A stretch of DNA of 59,338 nucleotides, from positions 1 through 59,338 of the forward strand of contig CALSCO010001064.1 of the NCBI GenBank assembly GCA_943704415.1, written 5' to 3'. This DNA comes from Parvularia atlantis. Lineage: Eukaryota; Opisthokonta; Rotosphaerida. The position numbers and the translations under genes are program-made. Numbering within the stretch: position 1 is the stretch's first letter; the number at the start of each line of letters is the position of its first letter. The notes under the pieces were generated by a model. It was not told the DNA's origin, did no database searches, and was given only the letters and a program-made list of their open reading frames with translations. This document shows positions 46,238-58,870 of this stretch, piece by piece.

Positions 46238-49200
46238 TCACTCGCGGGTCTTGCCCGCGACGTAGGCCGCCACGTCGGGCGCGTCGATGCCGTGCGCGGC
46301 CGCCACGCGCGCCGCGTCGCGCGCCACCAGCAGACCCGAGACAAAGTCCGGGCAGGTGTCGCAGCGCCGCGCAAAATGCAGCAGCGCCGCGACCTCGGCA
46401 GCGGCGTCGTCGGCGGCGTGCACGGCCAGCACCGCCTCGGCTGTCTCGCGGTGCGAGCTCTTGGTCTGCGTGAAAAACTCGCGCGCCATCTCGCCGTATT
46501 CAGCCGCCTTGGCCGGCTGCTGCACCGTGCGGTAGATGTACGACAGGTCGAGCGACGCCAGGCCTTGCGGGCGCCGTGCGTAAGCTGCCCTCGCCGTGCG
46601 GCCGCAGGTTCACGCACGCACCCTGCGCGTGCAGGTTGTTGAGCCGCTGACCCTCCTCGAGCGCCTCCATGAAGCTCGCGATCGACTCGTCTGCGCGGCC
46701 GAGCGAGAACTGCGCCGTGAGCCGCTGTCAGCGCGAGCCCCGTGTGCGTGCAGGGCGTGCCTGCGCCAGCGCCACGGCGATCAGCGCAAAGACCGACTTG
46801 TGCTGGCCCGTAGCCACGCAGAGGTTGTTGAGCTTGGTAGCGATGTCGATCGTCTGCTCGGGCTCGTTGCTGCCGCGACCGCGTCCCGTGAGCCGCGATA
46901 CGCAGCAGCCACTGTCTGCTCACACGCGCACCGGATCGCGTGGCAGACGTACTGCGCGTTGTACGCCGAGATGCGCCACTCGTCCACGTTGAAGCGCGCC
47001 GCGCGTTGCTGTCGCGGCCCGTCAGCGCGATGCGCGTCGCAGCAGCCTGAGGCGCGTGCGCGCACCTGCATCTTGTCGACGAGGCGCAGCGCGACGTCGA
47101 CCTTGGGCTCGGGCGAGAAGACGGCCGCGAGGGCCATGATGAACTCGCTGCGCAGGCACACTCGGTCAGGCGGACGCACCGCAGATGGGCGCGAGCTCGG
47201 CGGCACCTCTGCGTCAGGTCGTTCATGAGCAGGTAGTCGTCGATCTTGTCCTCGCCGCCCTTGCTCTCGACGGCCTTTGTGAGCATGTCGAGCGCGGTCT
47301 GGCCGTGCAGCTGCGACTTTTCCGGTGCGGCCTGCGGCACGCGTGAGCCCCCAAAGTACATGCAGGGGTGCGCGCACCAGGTAGCGATACACGACCGAAA
47401 GCGACACGTGCGCCTTGGCCGCGCGCCAGTAGTCGCCAAGCGCGACGGCGCGCTTGATGGCCTCCTCGCACACCGCGACCGCACCCTCGGCGCCGTTGAG
47501 CGCGAGGATCTGGCCGCGGCAGAGGTACCACAGCATTGCGAGCTGCGCGTCCTTGACCTGTGCGCACGCGAGTCAGAGTCAGCTCAGGCGTAGCTTACTT
47601 GCGCGCGCACCTTGCCCGCGAGCGCGTCCAGCGCGCCCAGGGCGATGCCGCGGTGGCCCTCGTAGCCCATCGTCACAACGACCGAGTCGATGATGTTGAC
47701 GTGCTGCGCGCGCGGCAGTGCAGTGAGCACGCGACGGTGCAGCTGTGCGCACCTTTAGAACGCACCTCACGGAAGCGCACGTTGTCGTCGACCGACGCGA
47801 GCACGCGCATCGCGTCGTCGTGGTCGCCCGCTTTGACGAGGTGGTTGAACTGCTCTGCGTGCACACGTTGCGCCGCCAGGATCAGCATGCCGCACAAGCT
47901 GAACCGCTTGCCGCACGCACCGAGGAACGGCTGCACAAGCTCGAGCGAGTAGTTCTTCTCGGTGATGGGCACCTTGAGGCACGCGTAGTAGGCGGCCGCA
48001 CGTCGCTCGAGCGCCACACGGTCCGCCTCGCTCAGCGCCGAGTAGGCAAACTTTGTGTCGAGCGGGTGCAGCGACCTGCGTCAGCGAGTGAGTGCGAGAC
48101 AAAACGACGAGGCAGCAGCGCCCGCACACGGTGCCTTGCGCGCGCTGCACCGACACAAGGTTTGCCACCGCGAGGCGCTTGATGATCGACACGACGTCGA
48201 CCGAGACCCCCTGCCGGCCGCACGATGAGCGCCGACGGCCAGCAGCCCAGCACCGCGCAGCGCACCTGTGGCTCGACCATGAACTGAATCGCTGAGATGG
48301 GCACGACGGCGCCAAAGACGGCCAGCGCCTCGACGATCAGGCGCGCGCGGCGGTCGAGCCGCCGGAACGACTGCTCGACGAGATCGCGGACGGCGTCCGA
48401 CGTGCCCTGCGCGAGCTGTCAGCGCTCGCTTCACGTTGCTGCGCGGGCGCACACCTGCGCAAAGAGGCTCGTGGTGAGGTTGTCAGGCGTCATGAACGGG
48501 TCCGTCGCGAGCACGGTCGAGATCACCTCGAGCCCGCGCGGCAGGCCCTGCACGAGGTTGACGAGCTTCTCCTGCGGCAACACGTCTGAGCGCGCGCAGC
48601 ACAGTCACGGTCGACGGCAGGGAAGCACACCAGCGTCTCGCGGCTGGCCGAGGCGAGGGCGCAGTCGCCGGTCACGTCGAGCTCGCGCAGCAGCTGCACG
48701 GCGTCGTCCATCGGCAGGCCCTCCTGCGCGCACACTCGTGAGACGCTGCACGCGCGCAGAGTGGTGCGGGCACCTCGAGCTTGACGTTGACCGTCGCGTT
48801 CTTACTGCCGGCGTCGACTGCGAGCGGGATGCGCGACGTGAAGATGAGTTTGGCCGTGCAGTGCGGGCCGGACGCGAGCGCGGCGTCGGTGAAGGCCTTC
48901 ATGCTCGCGCACGTGTCCTGGACGTGCACGATGCGTGAGGCGTAACGTGCGCATGCCGTGAGTGCGCCAGCGCACCAGGAACCGGCCCTCGTCCGTCAGC
49001 AGGTCCTCCGCATTGTCGAGGTAGATCACGTACAGCTTGCCCGCGAGCTCATGGAACTGGCGCGTCGGCGTCAGCTCGGCGCGGGCGCGGGCGCACGCAA
49101 CGCACCAGCAGCGCGCACTTTTGCTCGACCGTGAGCGTGTCGTCGGACCACGCCTTGGTCACACGCTCGCCCGCGGCGCCGCCGAGCATCTTGCTGTGTA

Positions 49201-51144
49201 CGCCGGTGTCGCGTCGTCAGTGCCGAACGCAGCGCAGTTCGCGTGTGCACCCGGCGTAGTGGAAGACGAGGTCGAGGTTGATGCCGGTCGTGCGCGTGCT
49301 GAGGTACATGATGCCGCCGACGGGCAGCTGCGCCGCGCCCTCGTCGCCGTACGCGACGCCGGGCGCCTTTTCGAGCTCGCTCAGAACCTTGCACGCGAGA
49401 CTCGTCTTGCCCATGCCGCCCTTGCCGACGATGAGCACCGTGCGCGACCGGGGCGACGCCAGTGCCTGCACCTGGGCTGAGCGCCGTTCGGCAGACGCGC
49501 GCAGCGCCGCACCTGCCACACGAGCTTCTGCTGGTCCACGCGGTCCTTGAACGTGTCATTCGAGTCCTTCATGCGGTGGCCGACCACGGCGACGCCCGAT
49601 GTGCTGCATGCGGCGCATCGGTGCGAGCAAGAGGGGCAGACGCAGCGCGCGCGCGCGCGCGCACGTCTTGGCCGCGGCCGTCGCGATCTCCTCCTTGGTC
49701 TTCTGCACGGCGCTCTTGACGTCGTCGGCGTGGCGCGCAAGCTGGTCCTGCAGCTGCTGCGTGGACGCGTCGACATACTCCTTGACGGCGCTCAGGAGCT
49801 CGTCGCTGCCCGGTGCGCGGCCGCAGTCAGCTGCGCGCAGGCGATCGCAGCGCGCGCGCGCGCGCGCGCACTTGGACGCGGGGTCGTCGGTGATGACAAA
49901 GACGCGGTCGAGCTCACCCAGGGCGAAGCGCAGCTGCACGGGCACGTCGACGCGCGTCTTGAGGAACACGGGGAAGACGCGCAGCCGCTCCTTGCACTCG
50001 ATGCGGCGCGCGAGGATCTTGAGCTCTGCCCAGCGGCGGCGGTCGTCAGTAACGCGCGCAGCCTGAGAGCGGCGGCAGTCGCGCACCCTTGGTGCAGTTG
50101 ACCGAGGCGAAGAACTCGGGCGACATCGCCACGACAGCCGCGCTGCAGCCGTACAGCGCCTCGGCGATCTGGTCGTCCCAGTCGCGGCCTGCCAGTGGTG
50201 CGTCGCGTGTCTCGGCACTGCAGCGAGGCGCTTGTTGCACGCGCACCGGCCTCGATCTTCTCGGCGTCGATCCAGACGTGCTCGCCGAACGCGCGCTCGC
50301 GCAGGAAGCGCGCGAGCGGCCAGACCGTCTCCTTGTTGCGCACGGCGTAAGAGATGAAGACTGCGCCGCCCTATGAGTGAGCGCTAACGCACGCGGGCGG
50401 CGCGGGACCGCGACGCACGCAGCACGGTCGAGTCGGCCGCGCCCTCGCTCGCCGGCGGCACCTCGCCGCGATGCTCGAGCGCGCGGCGGACAAGCGGCTT
50501 GGCAAACTTGCGCAGCTTGTCGTCGTACGCGCCCGTGCTGAAGTCGACGCGCTGGATCGTGTCGCCGCCGAGGGCGAAGCGGAAGGGCATGGGCATGGTC
50601 AGGTTGCCCTCGAGGCTGAGAAGGAAGAAGAACACGCGCGACTTCTTCTCGCGCAGACGCGCGATGTGCTTGACATCGCTCAGGCACGCCGCGTCGCCGT
50701 AGAAGCGCTGCGAGAGCACACACACGAACGCGTGCGACGCGTACAGATGCGCCTCGGCCGGCGACGGCGCCAGCGGCCGCCGCACACAGCCCGCGAGCGC
50801 CGCGTCGCGCTCGAGGTCATCCGCGAGGCCTGAAACGGCACCGAGACGGCGCGTGTCAGCCGCGTCGCAGGCACGCCGCACCACTGGCACGCACGCTGCG
50901 CAAACGCCTCGTCACCGCGCGCGTACACCACGTGCACCGTGAACGGCAACGCCGCGAGCTGCTCGGCCGACGGCGTCAGCGTCAGCGCGCGCGGCCGCGG
51001 CGGCTCCTCCGCTGTTGTTGTAGTCTTCTTTTCCGCCGCGTCGTACGGCGGCGGCTGGCTGCTCGCGCTCGCGCCCGCCGTAGCACCGGTCGCGCGCCGG
51101 GGCACCCGCACGCCCGCGAGCAGCCGCGACAGCGTCCGGCCCAT
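46238..51144 (-). CDS. NLR-like protein: two TIR domains, NB-ARC ATPase, TPR-like repeats
   Basis: STAND-type signalling protein, N to C from 51144 to 46238, many short introns. Module 1 (about 50.4-50.97 kb) is a degenerate TIR: VHVVYARGDEAFAQRLADDL. Module 2 (about 49.9-50.37 kb) is a classical TIR: LFISYAVRNKETVWPLARFL, HVWIDAEKIEAGRDWDDQI, AVVAMSPEFFASVNCTKEL. The Glu of CTKEL sits where the NADase catalytic Glu lies; its codon is split by intron 50026-50086. After a helical linker, NB-ARC follows: P-loop VLIVGKGGMGKTSLA (about 49.4 kb), Walker B YVIYLDNAED (49.0 kb), KLIFTSR (48.84 kb) and GLPRGLEV (48.54 kb). A winged-helix region (LIVEALAVFGAVVPISAI) and TPR-like helices (IVLALNG/AVAVCEEAIKRAV, AKAHVSLSVVYRYL) run to the end. 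Nucleotide-driven oligomerisation activating TIR is the family model. The ligand is unknown. Confidence 0.85.
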
Positions 51145-51365
51145 CCTGTGCGAGCGCAAACGCCGGGTGTGAGCGAGCGAGCGAGCGTGTGAGTGCGCCC
51201 AAAAATGGCGCGTGTCGTGCAGGTCTCATGGTTCAGGCTCGGCGACCACTCCTTTCGCGGCACTTGGCGGCACGAAAACACAGAACCGAGCGAGGGAAAC
51301 AAGGTGCACGACGACAGGACGCTCAGATGTTGCACCGGCATGGCGCACCAAGACATGATGCTCAT

Positions 51366-54300
51366 TCACACGGGTGTCCCGCCGCCCGCCCCGCTCCCGA
51401 TCACTATGCTGCTCGCGCTCCCGCCCTGGCTCTTGGTCTTGAGCACCGACGCGGCCGGGTCCGCCGCGATGCCCACGACGGGTGCCTTGGCCGGCGTCTT
51501 GCCCGTGCCGGCGACCGACTTGCTGCGACTGCTCGGCGCACGCGTCAGGCGCCAGCCAGACCAGCGCACACGCGCCGCCGCACCTGTGCTCGGCCGCCCC
51601 GCCGCTCGCCGCCGCCCCGCCGCCCTCCTTGGCCCACTTCTCGATCAGGCGCTGCGGCTGCGATCCGTCCTCGCGCGGCTCGCACAGCAGCGAGCACTTG
51701 TACAGCGCGTTCTCGTCCGTCATTGCGTTGGGGTTCTCGAGAAACTCCTTGACCATGGCCGCGTTGCGCGAGAGCGGGAACGAGTAGCTCGCGCTCTGGT
51801 ACGCCTGCAACCTGCAAGCGCGCGTGCCAACCGTCAGCGCATGCTCAGTCACCGTCGCACGAAACGCACCGGAGCACCCGCTGGGCGACCATGCGCAGCT
51901 TGGCAAAGTTGTACAGCCCGCCTTTGAACTTCTTTGGGTTGCCGTCGTTCAGGAATGTGAGGTCGCGCAGGAACAGGCCCATGAACGGCACAACCGCGTC
52001 CGGCCGCGGCAGCCGGTCCATCTCGTTCATCATCTCGCGGTACGCGCGGTAGTTGAACGCTGCACACCGCGCCCCGTGCACACGTCAGCCCTCACGCAGC
52101 TCGTCAGGGCGCACCGCTCCGCGCACCGGACGACATCGTCGCCTCGATCTGCTGCAGCGTCTCCATGCTCTTGGGCGGCACGATTGTCCAGGTCTTCTTA
52201 AGCCGCCGCACGGACGCGTTGCTCAGGCCCGACAGGATTGCCATTGTGCTGTTGTAGTTGCGCAGGCGCAGCGTCTCCTTCGCGACCTTGACAAAGTTGT
52301 CGACGATGTTGGCGCGCTTCTTGACGCTGGGCTGGACGCAGATCTGCGCCCGGGCCCGTCAGCGCACCGCACCGGGCGCCACACCGGGCGCGCGTCCGCA
52401 CCAGCGTCGCGACAAAGAAGGAGATGCGGTTGAACCAGTCGATGAACGCCGTCAGGTTCTTCGTGTTGGCACCGTTGCCCTCCCACAGCCGAATCACAAA
52501 CTCGACTGGCTGGATCGCCTGGAATTTGGCGTGGTCGAGCACGGTCAGCTGGCGCGCGAGGTCGCGCGGCTCGATCTGCGCCGCAGCGGTCAGCACACTG
52601 TTGAGCCCTGCGCGTGCGGGCGGGGGCACACCTGCAGAAAGTCGACCTTGGACTTTTTCGGCGGCTCGCGCGTCTTGTCGAACGCGTCCTGCGCCAGGAT
52701 CGCCTCCTTCTTCTGCGCGACGATGTTGCGCAGCCGCTGCACGAGCGACGCCAGGGCCGGTCCAGCCTGAGCGCACGCGCGCGTCCCGTCAATCTCGTTC
52801 CTGCACACCCGCAGCGGCTCGAATGCACGCACCGCCTCGGCCAGCGCCAAAAAGTCCTCCAGCCCCTGGTACGCCTCTGAATCGCTGTGAAAGTCGACGT
52901 AGTAGTTGTCGATCCACTTCTTGACGACGCCGATCGTCCGGACCTGGATGATGCTCGCCCACCGGTCAAAGTACTCGAGCTGCTCGGGCGTGGCGTTGTC
53001 GGGCGGGACGAGGTAGAAGCGCGAGATGAGCTGCGGGCGACGACGCGCTCAGCACAGCGCCATTGACGACGCACGCGAGCACTCACCCTGTCGATCAGCG
53101 CCGCGGCCGAGATGACGTGCCGGTACGCGAGCAGGAAGATGTCGATGTAGGCAGTGTCCGGGTTCTTCTCGTCAGCCAGGCGTGACACGAGCTGGTCCAG
53201 CGTCCCCGCCGCGACCGTGTACTTGTCGGCCTTGCCGTTCTCGCCCGTCTCAAACTGCAGCACAACCTCGTCGCCGCGTTGGCGAAACATCTTGTTGGCC
53301 CCGTGCTGCACAGCGGCGGAGCGCACGTGTCAGCACCACCGCGCACCTCCGGTCGCACGCACCTCCTCCTGCTGCGTGCCCGTCTTGACCGCGTAGTCCT
53401 TCATCTCCTCCGCGCTCAGCAGCTGGCCCTCCTCGGGCTTCCACAGCTGGCCGTCCGCCAGCCCGTCCAGCGGGTACAGCACGGTCGGCTTGCGGTTGCG
53501 CCAGCGCGCAGCCGATGTGTTGCCCGGCGGGGGCGAGTGCCCGTCCTGCGCCGAGCTGCGCCGCTCGGGCGTGGTGTTTGCGATGCTCGAGGTGTCCGCC
53601 GGCGCGGCCGCGATCGGCGTCCCGGGCGACGGCGGTGGGTAGTGGTCGACGCTGGCCTTGCGCACGGCCGCGGCCGTCGCAGCGGCGGTCTGGTGCGTTG
53701 GCGTGCTTACGCCCGCGTGAGCCTGCTGGTGCTGCGCCTCGACCGCTGCGACCTGCAGCCGCGACAGCGCCTCGACCGTCGGCGGCTGCCCACGCGGCGA
53801 CAGCGGCGGTTGCATGCTCAGCATCAGGTTGTCCTTCGAGCCCGAGCGCAGCGGGCCGGCCGCAATGCTCTTGGTGATGTCGTCGACGAGGCGCTCCAGG
53901 TCCGCGTTGAACTCGGCCGAGTTGGCCGCGTCGTCGATGATCGCCGACTGGCGCCGCTCGGCCATGGCGTTGCCCGCGCCGCCCCCGCCCGCGTCGTGCA
54001 GCGGCTCGTGCCCATCGGCCTCGCCCGAGATGAAGTACTCGCGCATGTCGTTGATGACGTTGAGCCACTGCATGCGGTCGTTGACGTCGTACGCGCGCAC
54101 GTGCAGCGAGTGCTCGCCGTGGCGGATCGTGAAGCCGGACGTGTCGTCCTCCTCGATCGAGCAGCCCTGATCGCCACATCAGCACAGCGCTCAACGCGGC
54201 GCAGCGCGGCGCACCTCCAGGTCGATCTCGAGCACGCACATGACCGACTCCTCCGACTCGTACGCGCGCATGTAAAAGTCGTCGAGCACAAACCAAAGCT

Positions 54301-56318
54301 TGACGATGTCGCCGTTGGGCATGACGCGCTCGAGGAAGCCCTCGAGAAACTGCGGCCGGCCCATCGAGCCCTCGCCCGCGTGCGAGCTGCTGTCGACCGA
54401 CTCGAACGAGTTGGTGCGCTGGAGCGACCGGCCGTTGGCTGCCGCCGCCGCAAAGGCCGCCGAGGCCGCCGAGGCCGCCGCCGCGTGCGACATCGCGCCC
54501 GGTGCCAGCGCCGCGCCCTCCACGACCGAGCGCCGGCGGCCCTGGCCCGGCGACGCGCCGCCCCAGCCGTTCTGCGAGTTGACCGTCTCGGCTCGCTGGC
54601 GGCGCTGGAGTGTGACCGAGCTGCGCTCGCCCTCGCGCGACCGCGGCCCGTTGCGGCTGCTGCGCGAGACCGTGCTGCCGACGCTGTTGAGGTCAAAGTC
54701 GAGCTCGTCGGTGGTGCTCGTGGGCTTGCTGCTCGAGTCGTCCGAGCGCATGGTGTTGGTGGGCGAGCCGCGGCTGCCCGGGTCGTGCGGCGCGCCGGTT
54801 GAGTCGAGCGAGGACTTGGACGCGGCGAGGTCGGCGCTGATGTCGTTGAGCGAGCGGCGCGGCTTGCCGTTGACGTCGGTGGTGCGCAAGTCGTCGCCGC
54901 GGCCGCTGCCGCTGCGGTACAGCTGTGAGTCAGACGTGCCGCGCGGCCCCGTGCGCTTGAAAAAGTTGCGGATGCTCGAGTTGCGCTGCGTCGCAAACTG
55001 GCTCAGCTTGTCGCTGCCGAGCTCGAGGGCCATCAAGCGGATTGAGTTGCGCGGGTACGACGCGGGCTGGGCGAGGATGCGCGAGAGCGCGGCCGTGCGC
55101 GACATCGTGTTCTGCACCTCCTCGGCCGTGGGCATGTCGCACAGGGTCTCGGTCGGGCGCACGCGCACGAGCCGGTCCGAGCCGCCAAAGAGCGAGCTGC
55201 CACCGTGGCGCGGGCGCATCGTGACCTTGTTGCCGTCGAGATTGCGCAGGAGGATGCTGCGCGTGTTGCGGATCTCGTCGCTCTCTGCGTTTGGTCCACC
55301 CTGGTCAGCCCCTGGCAGCGCGTCTCGCACCGGGGCCACGCGCACCCGTCGGCGCCCCGCGCGTGAGCGATAGGTTCGAGCCGTTGCGGCGGGCGAGCGA
55401 GAGCGACGAGCCCGCGCGCGACAGGCTGCTCGAGGTGGCCGCGGCGATCGTCTGCATGTCGGCGTTGAGGGTCGAGGCGCGCGAGAGGGCCTTGATCCAT
55501 GCGGAGCAGTCGTCGCGCGACTGGGCGACAAAGTAGTGCGCGGGCCCGTCGGTGCGGTAGAGCTTGAACGAGTGCTTCTCCTTGAGCTCCTCGTCGGCGG
55601 CGCGGACCTGGAACGCGGTGACGAGGATGCCGCCGAGGGCGAGGGCCTTCTCGGTCTCGAAGCACATGAGCAGGTCGTCCTTGAGCACGAACCAGCGCAG
55701 CTTCCAGTTCTGGAGGCTGTCGCCCGGGTTGGCAAGGTAGCCCTCCTGGTCGGGGCGGATGATCTGCGCGGCGTTGATGTCCATGATCGGCACGCGTTCC
55801 TGGAACTCGATGTCGACCTGTGTGCGCGGTGCGCGGCCGCGATCAGCGATGACGCGATGACGCGCGCGAGCAATGATAAGGGCGCACTCAGCAGGGACGA
55901 TGCCACGTGCGCGAGCACGACCCACACCGTCCACACCAGCCGCACCCACCCGCGCCCACGCACTCGCGCCCCGCGCTGCCGCACGCACGCTGCGCCGCCG
56001 CCGCCGCTCCCACGAAGAGCTGTCGTTGAGGCGGGTGATGGTCGTGTCCTCCTTGTAAATGCTGTTCATGAGGGCGGTGCAGGCGGTCTGGTGCTGGCTC
56101 CAGTCGTCGTACTGGCACGCGTACGTCTGGCAGTAGTGCTTCTCGGCCTTGCACCCGCCGCACGTGAACTTGAGGAACGCCGACTGCCCGCAGACCGCGC
56201 ACGGGATCCCCGACACGTAGTCGCCCGGCCCCGCCGCTGCTGCCGCCGCCGCCGCAGCAGCAGCCTCGTCCAGCTTGGCCTTGCTCGGCTTGCGCCGCCC
56301 CAGCGACAGCGCCGACAT
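51366..56318 (-). CDS. MYND-PH-PH-RasGEF guanine nucleotide exchange factor
   Basis: Large exchange factor predicted to load GTP on a Ras-family GTPase at membranes. From start 56318 (MSALSLGRRKPSKAK, Ala run): MYND zinc finger CAVCGQSAFLKFTCGGC, then HYC, YAC, DWSQHQTAC (about 56.07-56.2 kb). PH domain 1 (55.47-55.8 kb) has EGYLANPGDSLQNWKLRWFV and SAWIKAL. A Ser-rich linker follows. PH domain 2 (54.03-54.35 kb) has EGFLERVMPNGDIVKLWFVL, GEHSLHVRAY and QWLNVIND. RasGEF_N (52.85-53.3 kb) has PDTAYIDIFLLAYRHVISAA and QVRTIGVVKKWIDNYY. The catalytic RasGEF (51.8-52.6 kb) has EPRDLARQLTVLDHAKFQAI, NRISFFVATLV, YNSTMAILSGLSNASVRRL, VPFMGLFLRDLTFLNDG and NFAKLRMVA. A last intron gives a Ser/Gly tail ending GAGGGTPV. 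All catalytic blocks are present. No substrate GTPase can be named. Confidence 0.88.
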
Positions 56319-56787
56319 CGCCGCCCCGCCACACACGCGCTGCCGACTGCGGGTCACGCGGCGTGTGCGTGTGAGTCGTCGGCGCCCGCAACGGCCGCGC
56401 AGACGGCACAGCGCGCCGCCGCCGCCACCAGCTAAGCCGCGGGAAGGCACCGGAGCAGCACGAACGAGCGCACGCACGACGGCGCACGGCGAGCGGCGCG
56501 CGCCTCGCAACGGCGCACGGGGTAGGCGGCACAAGGAGCAACGGCCCAACGCGGCTGAAACGCGGCTGTTTCAACCCTAAAATAGCCCCCGCCACGCCCG
56601 CTGCGCACACCGCGCCCCGTTGCCCCCCTGCTGCCGTCGCGCAGCCCGCGCACAGCCCGCGCACAGCCCGCGCACAGCCCGCAGCGAGCCACATGCACAA
56701 GACCGCGTGAGCAACACAACGGCCCCGCTACCCGGGTGATTTCCGCTGAAGTGCTTACGTCATGTCACGCAACTCGTTCAGTTAGGG
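56319..56787. other. Intergenic region, RasGEF promoter / GAA1 3' end
   Basis: 469 bp between the RasGEF start and the GAA1 stop, which are on the same strand. It contains a short 11-bp tandem repeat at 56642-56693. Near the GAA1 stop it has the small hairpin GTTAGGGCTAAC. No convincing gene: open frames here are arginine-rich with no recognisable motif. Confidence 0.6.
56642..56693 (+). repeat. 11-bp tandem repeat, about four copies
   Basis: Unit CAGCCCGCGCA repeated head to tail upstream of the RasGEF gene. Confidence 0.9.
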
Positions 56788-58870
56788 CTAACTCAACGCG
56801 AGAGAGGCGGCGGCGAGGGCGGCGGGCCAGCAGACGTGCACGGCGACGCGCGGGAGCCACGCCCCGCCGGCCTCGAGGCGTTCGGCGGCGAGCGCGGGGT
56901 CGGCGACGCCCGCGAGCAGCAGCGCGACGGGCGGCTGCGATGCGGCGACGACGGCGAAGAGCACCAGGCGAAAGGGCGACGGCCAGGCCGACGCGGCAGA
57001 GGCGAGGAGCAGCGCCGGCGTGGCCGCGAGGGCAACGAGCGTCGCGAGGGCAAAGTTGACCGCGGCCGTGGCGCAGAGCAGCGCGGCGGCGACGGCGACG
57101 ATGATGGCGGCGAAAAGCGTCCGGTGCTGCCGACCAGACAGGCCGCGACCGATCACAACGGCCGTTGTCGCGCCGACGATGCATAGCGCGAGCTGCGCTG
57201 CGGGCGTCTGCGGCGTGCGGTTTGCTCCGAGTCAACGACCAGTCGTGCGCAAAACAACAGCAGAACGCACATCGTTGACGCGCAGCACGGCCTCGAACGC
57301 CCACGGCGCCAGCCACGTCACCGCCACGAGCGGCAGGACGGCCAGCACCGGGCGTGACGCGCGCGTCAAGGCGACGTGGTCGGTCGGCGCACTGACGGCG
57401 TCCACGGGCTGCCCGGCCTGCCACCAGCGCAGCGCGGCGTGCATGGCCAGCGGCGCGACGAGCAGCGCAAAGGCCGGCATGTACAGCCCGATCGAGACGA
57501 AGCGCCAGGGCGACGGCAGCAGGTAGAAGAAGAACGACTGATGAAAGTGCTCAAGCAGGTTGTTGACGCTCCGCACGGCGCCCTCGAGCGCGCTGCCGGT
57601 CGCACGGCCGTGAGCACACACAGCGCGGCGGAGACGAGCGCGCACCGTCCGAGCGCGACCGTGCTCAGCAGCGGGCCCGGCATTGACGAGCCGCGCAGCG
57701 TGAGCGCATCGATCTTGAACCTGCGTCGCGCGGGCGTCACGCGGCACCGCACAAGTCGCAGCCGGTGTCGCACCGGTGGATGGCACCGTTCGACGCGCTC
57801 GTGAGCCCCGTCGCCTGGTACCATAGCATGCGCGCGAGCGTTTGCAACGCCTCGGCGTGCGCGGTGAGGTCACCGAGCGGCGTCGAGTGCCAGCGCGCGT
57901 CGACGATCGGCGGGCGCTCGTGCATGTGCACGGGCACGCGCTGCGTTGCACTCGGCGCGGTCAGATGCACGCGGCAGTGCGTGCGGATGCGCACCTGCGC
58001 CTGAGCCGTGCGCACGACAATGTTGAGCAGGTCGAGGTTTGGCAGGCGCGCGCTCACGCCCTCTGTGTGCTCAAACCTGTCAGCTGCAGCTCTCGCACGG
58101 CACACGGCACGGCGTACCAGGCAGCAGGCCCAACGCCGTCACGCGCTCCGCAGAAGGGCCGAGCTCGACGTTGACCGCGGCCTGGATCGCCCCTGCGCGG
58201 CGGAAGCGCGAGTCGCCAATCGTCGCGGGCGCGCCCATCGCGTGGTACTCGTCCAGCCAGCACTGCATGCCGTCCGGCCCGGCGTACAGCAGCACGACCA
58301 CGTCCTTGGCCCAGTAGTTGCCGCCTGCCCTTGCGCGTCGTCAGCGTACGCGATGCGACGGGTACTAGCGGGCGCGCGCCTGCAAAGTGCGCCGCCAGCG
58401 CGAGCAGCAGCGCGACGCCGCCGCCGTTGCCCGCGCCGCCCCGCAGCGTCCACGGCGCCGACAGCAGGATCGACTCGGTGCCGTCGCCGCGCGGCGCGCG
58501 CAGGATGCCGTGGACGTTGCCGCCGTCGCGCGCGACCACGACGTCCCAGCCGAGTGCGTGCAGGGCCGATGCGGCGACCGCACTGCCGCCGCCGCCGCCG
58601 TCTGCCGTCACGTTCGCCAGTCGCCGCTGCAGCCGCGCCACGGCGCCGTCGCGGTCCGCGAACGACTCGGTCACGGCCGTCGGCATCAGTGCGTTCTCCG
58701 AGACGTACGTGCCCTTGCCGTAGCGCGCGTCCGGCAGCACGGCGAGCAGCATCGCGACGCCGGCAATGTACACGATCGCCCTGGGCGGTGCGCCGTGAGC
58801 GCGGGGACGACAGGCAAGGCGATGAGACGCACGACAGCGCCGCAGCCGCTCGCCCCCATTCGTTCCGCAT
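56788..58870 (-). CDS. GPAA1: GPI transamidase subunit GAA1
   Basis: ER membrane subunit of the transamidase that attaches GPI anchors to proteins. Start 58870 gives MRNEWGRAAAALS, joined by an intron (about 58.76-58.82 kb) to AIVYIAGVAMLLAVLPD, the first membrane helix. The lumenal peptidase-like domain shows GTYVSENALMPTAV (animal: RTYMSENAMGSTMV), NVHGILRAPRGDGTESIL, GVALLLALAAHFAG, YWAKDVVVLLYAGPDG, CWLDEYHAMG, AGAIQAAVNVEL and LPNLDLLNIVV. Next comes LTLRGSS and the diagnostic NNLLEHFHQSFFFYLLPS, then RFVSIGLYMPAF, opening the multi-helix C-terminal half. The last exon, after an intron near 57.2 kb, is nearly all hydrophobic. Several short introns; intact as far as seen. Confidence 0.9.

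Noticed and set aside
56781-56792. TTAGGG telomere-like hexamer
   Set aside because: A single copy inside a 12-bp hairpin; no array.
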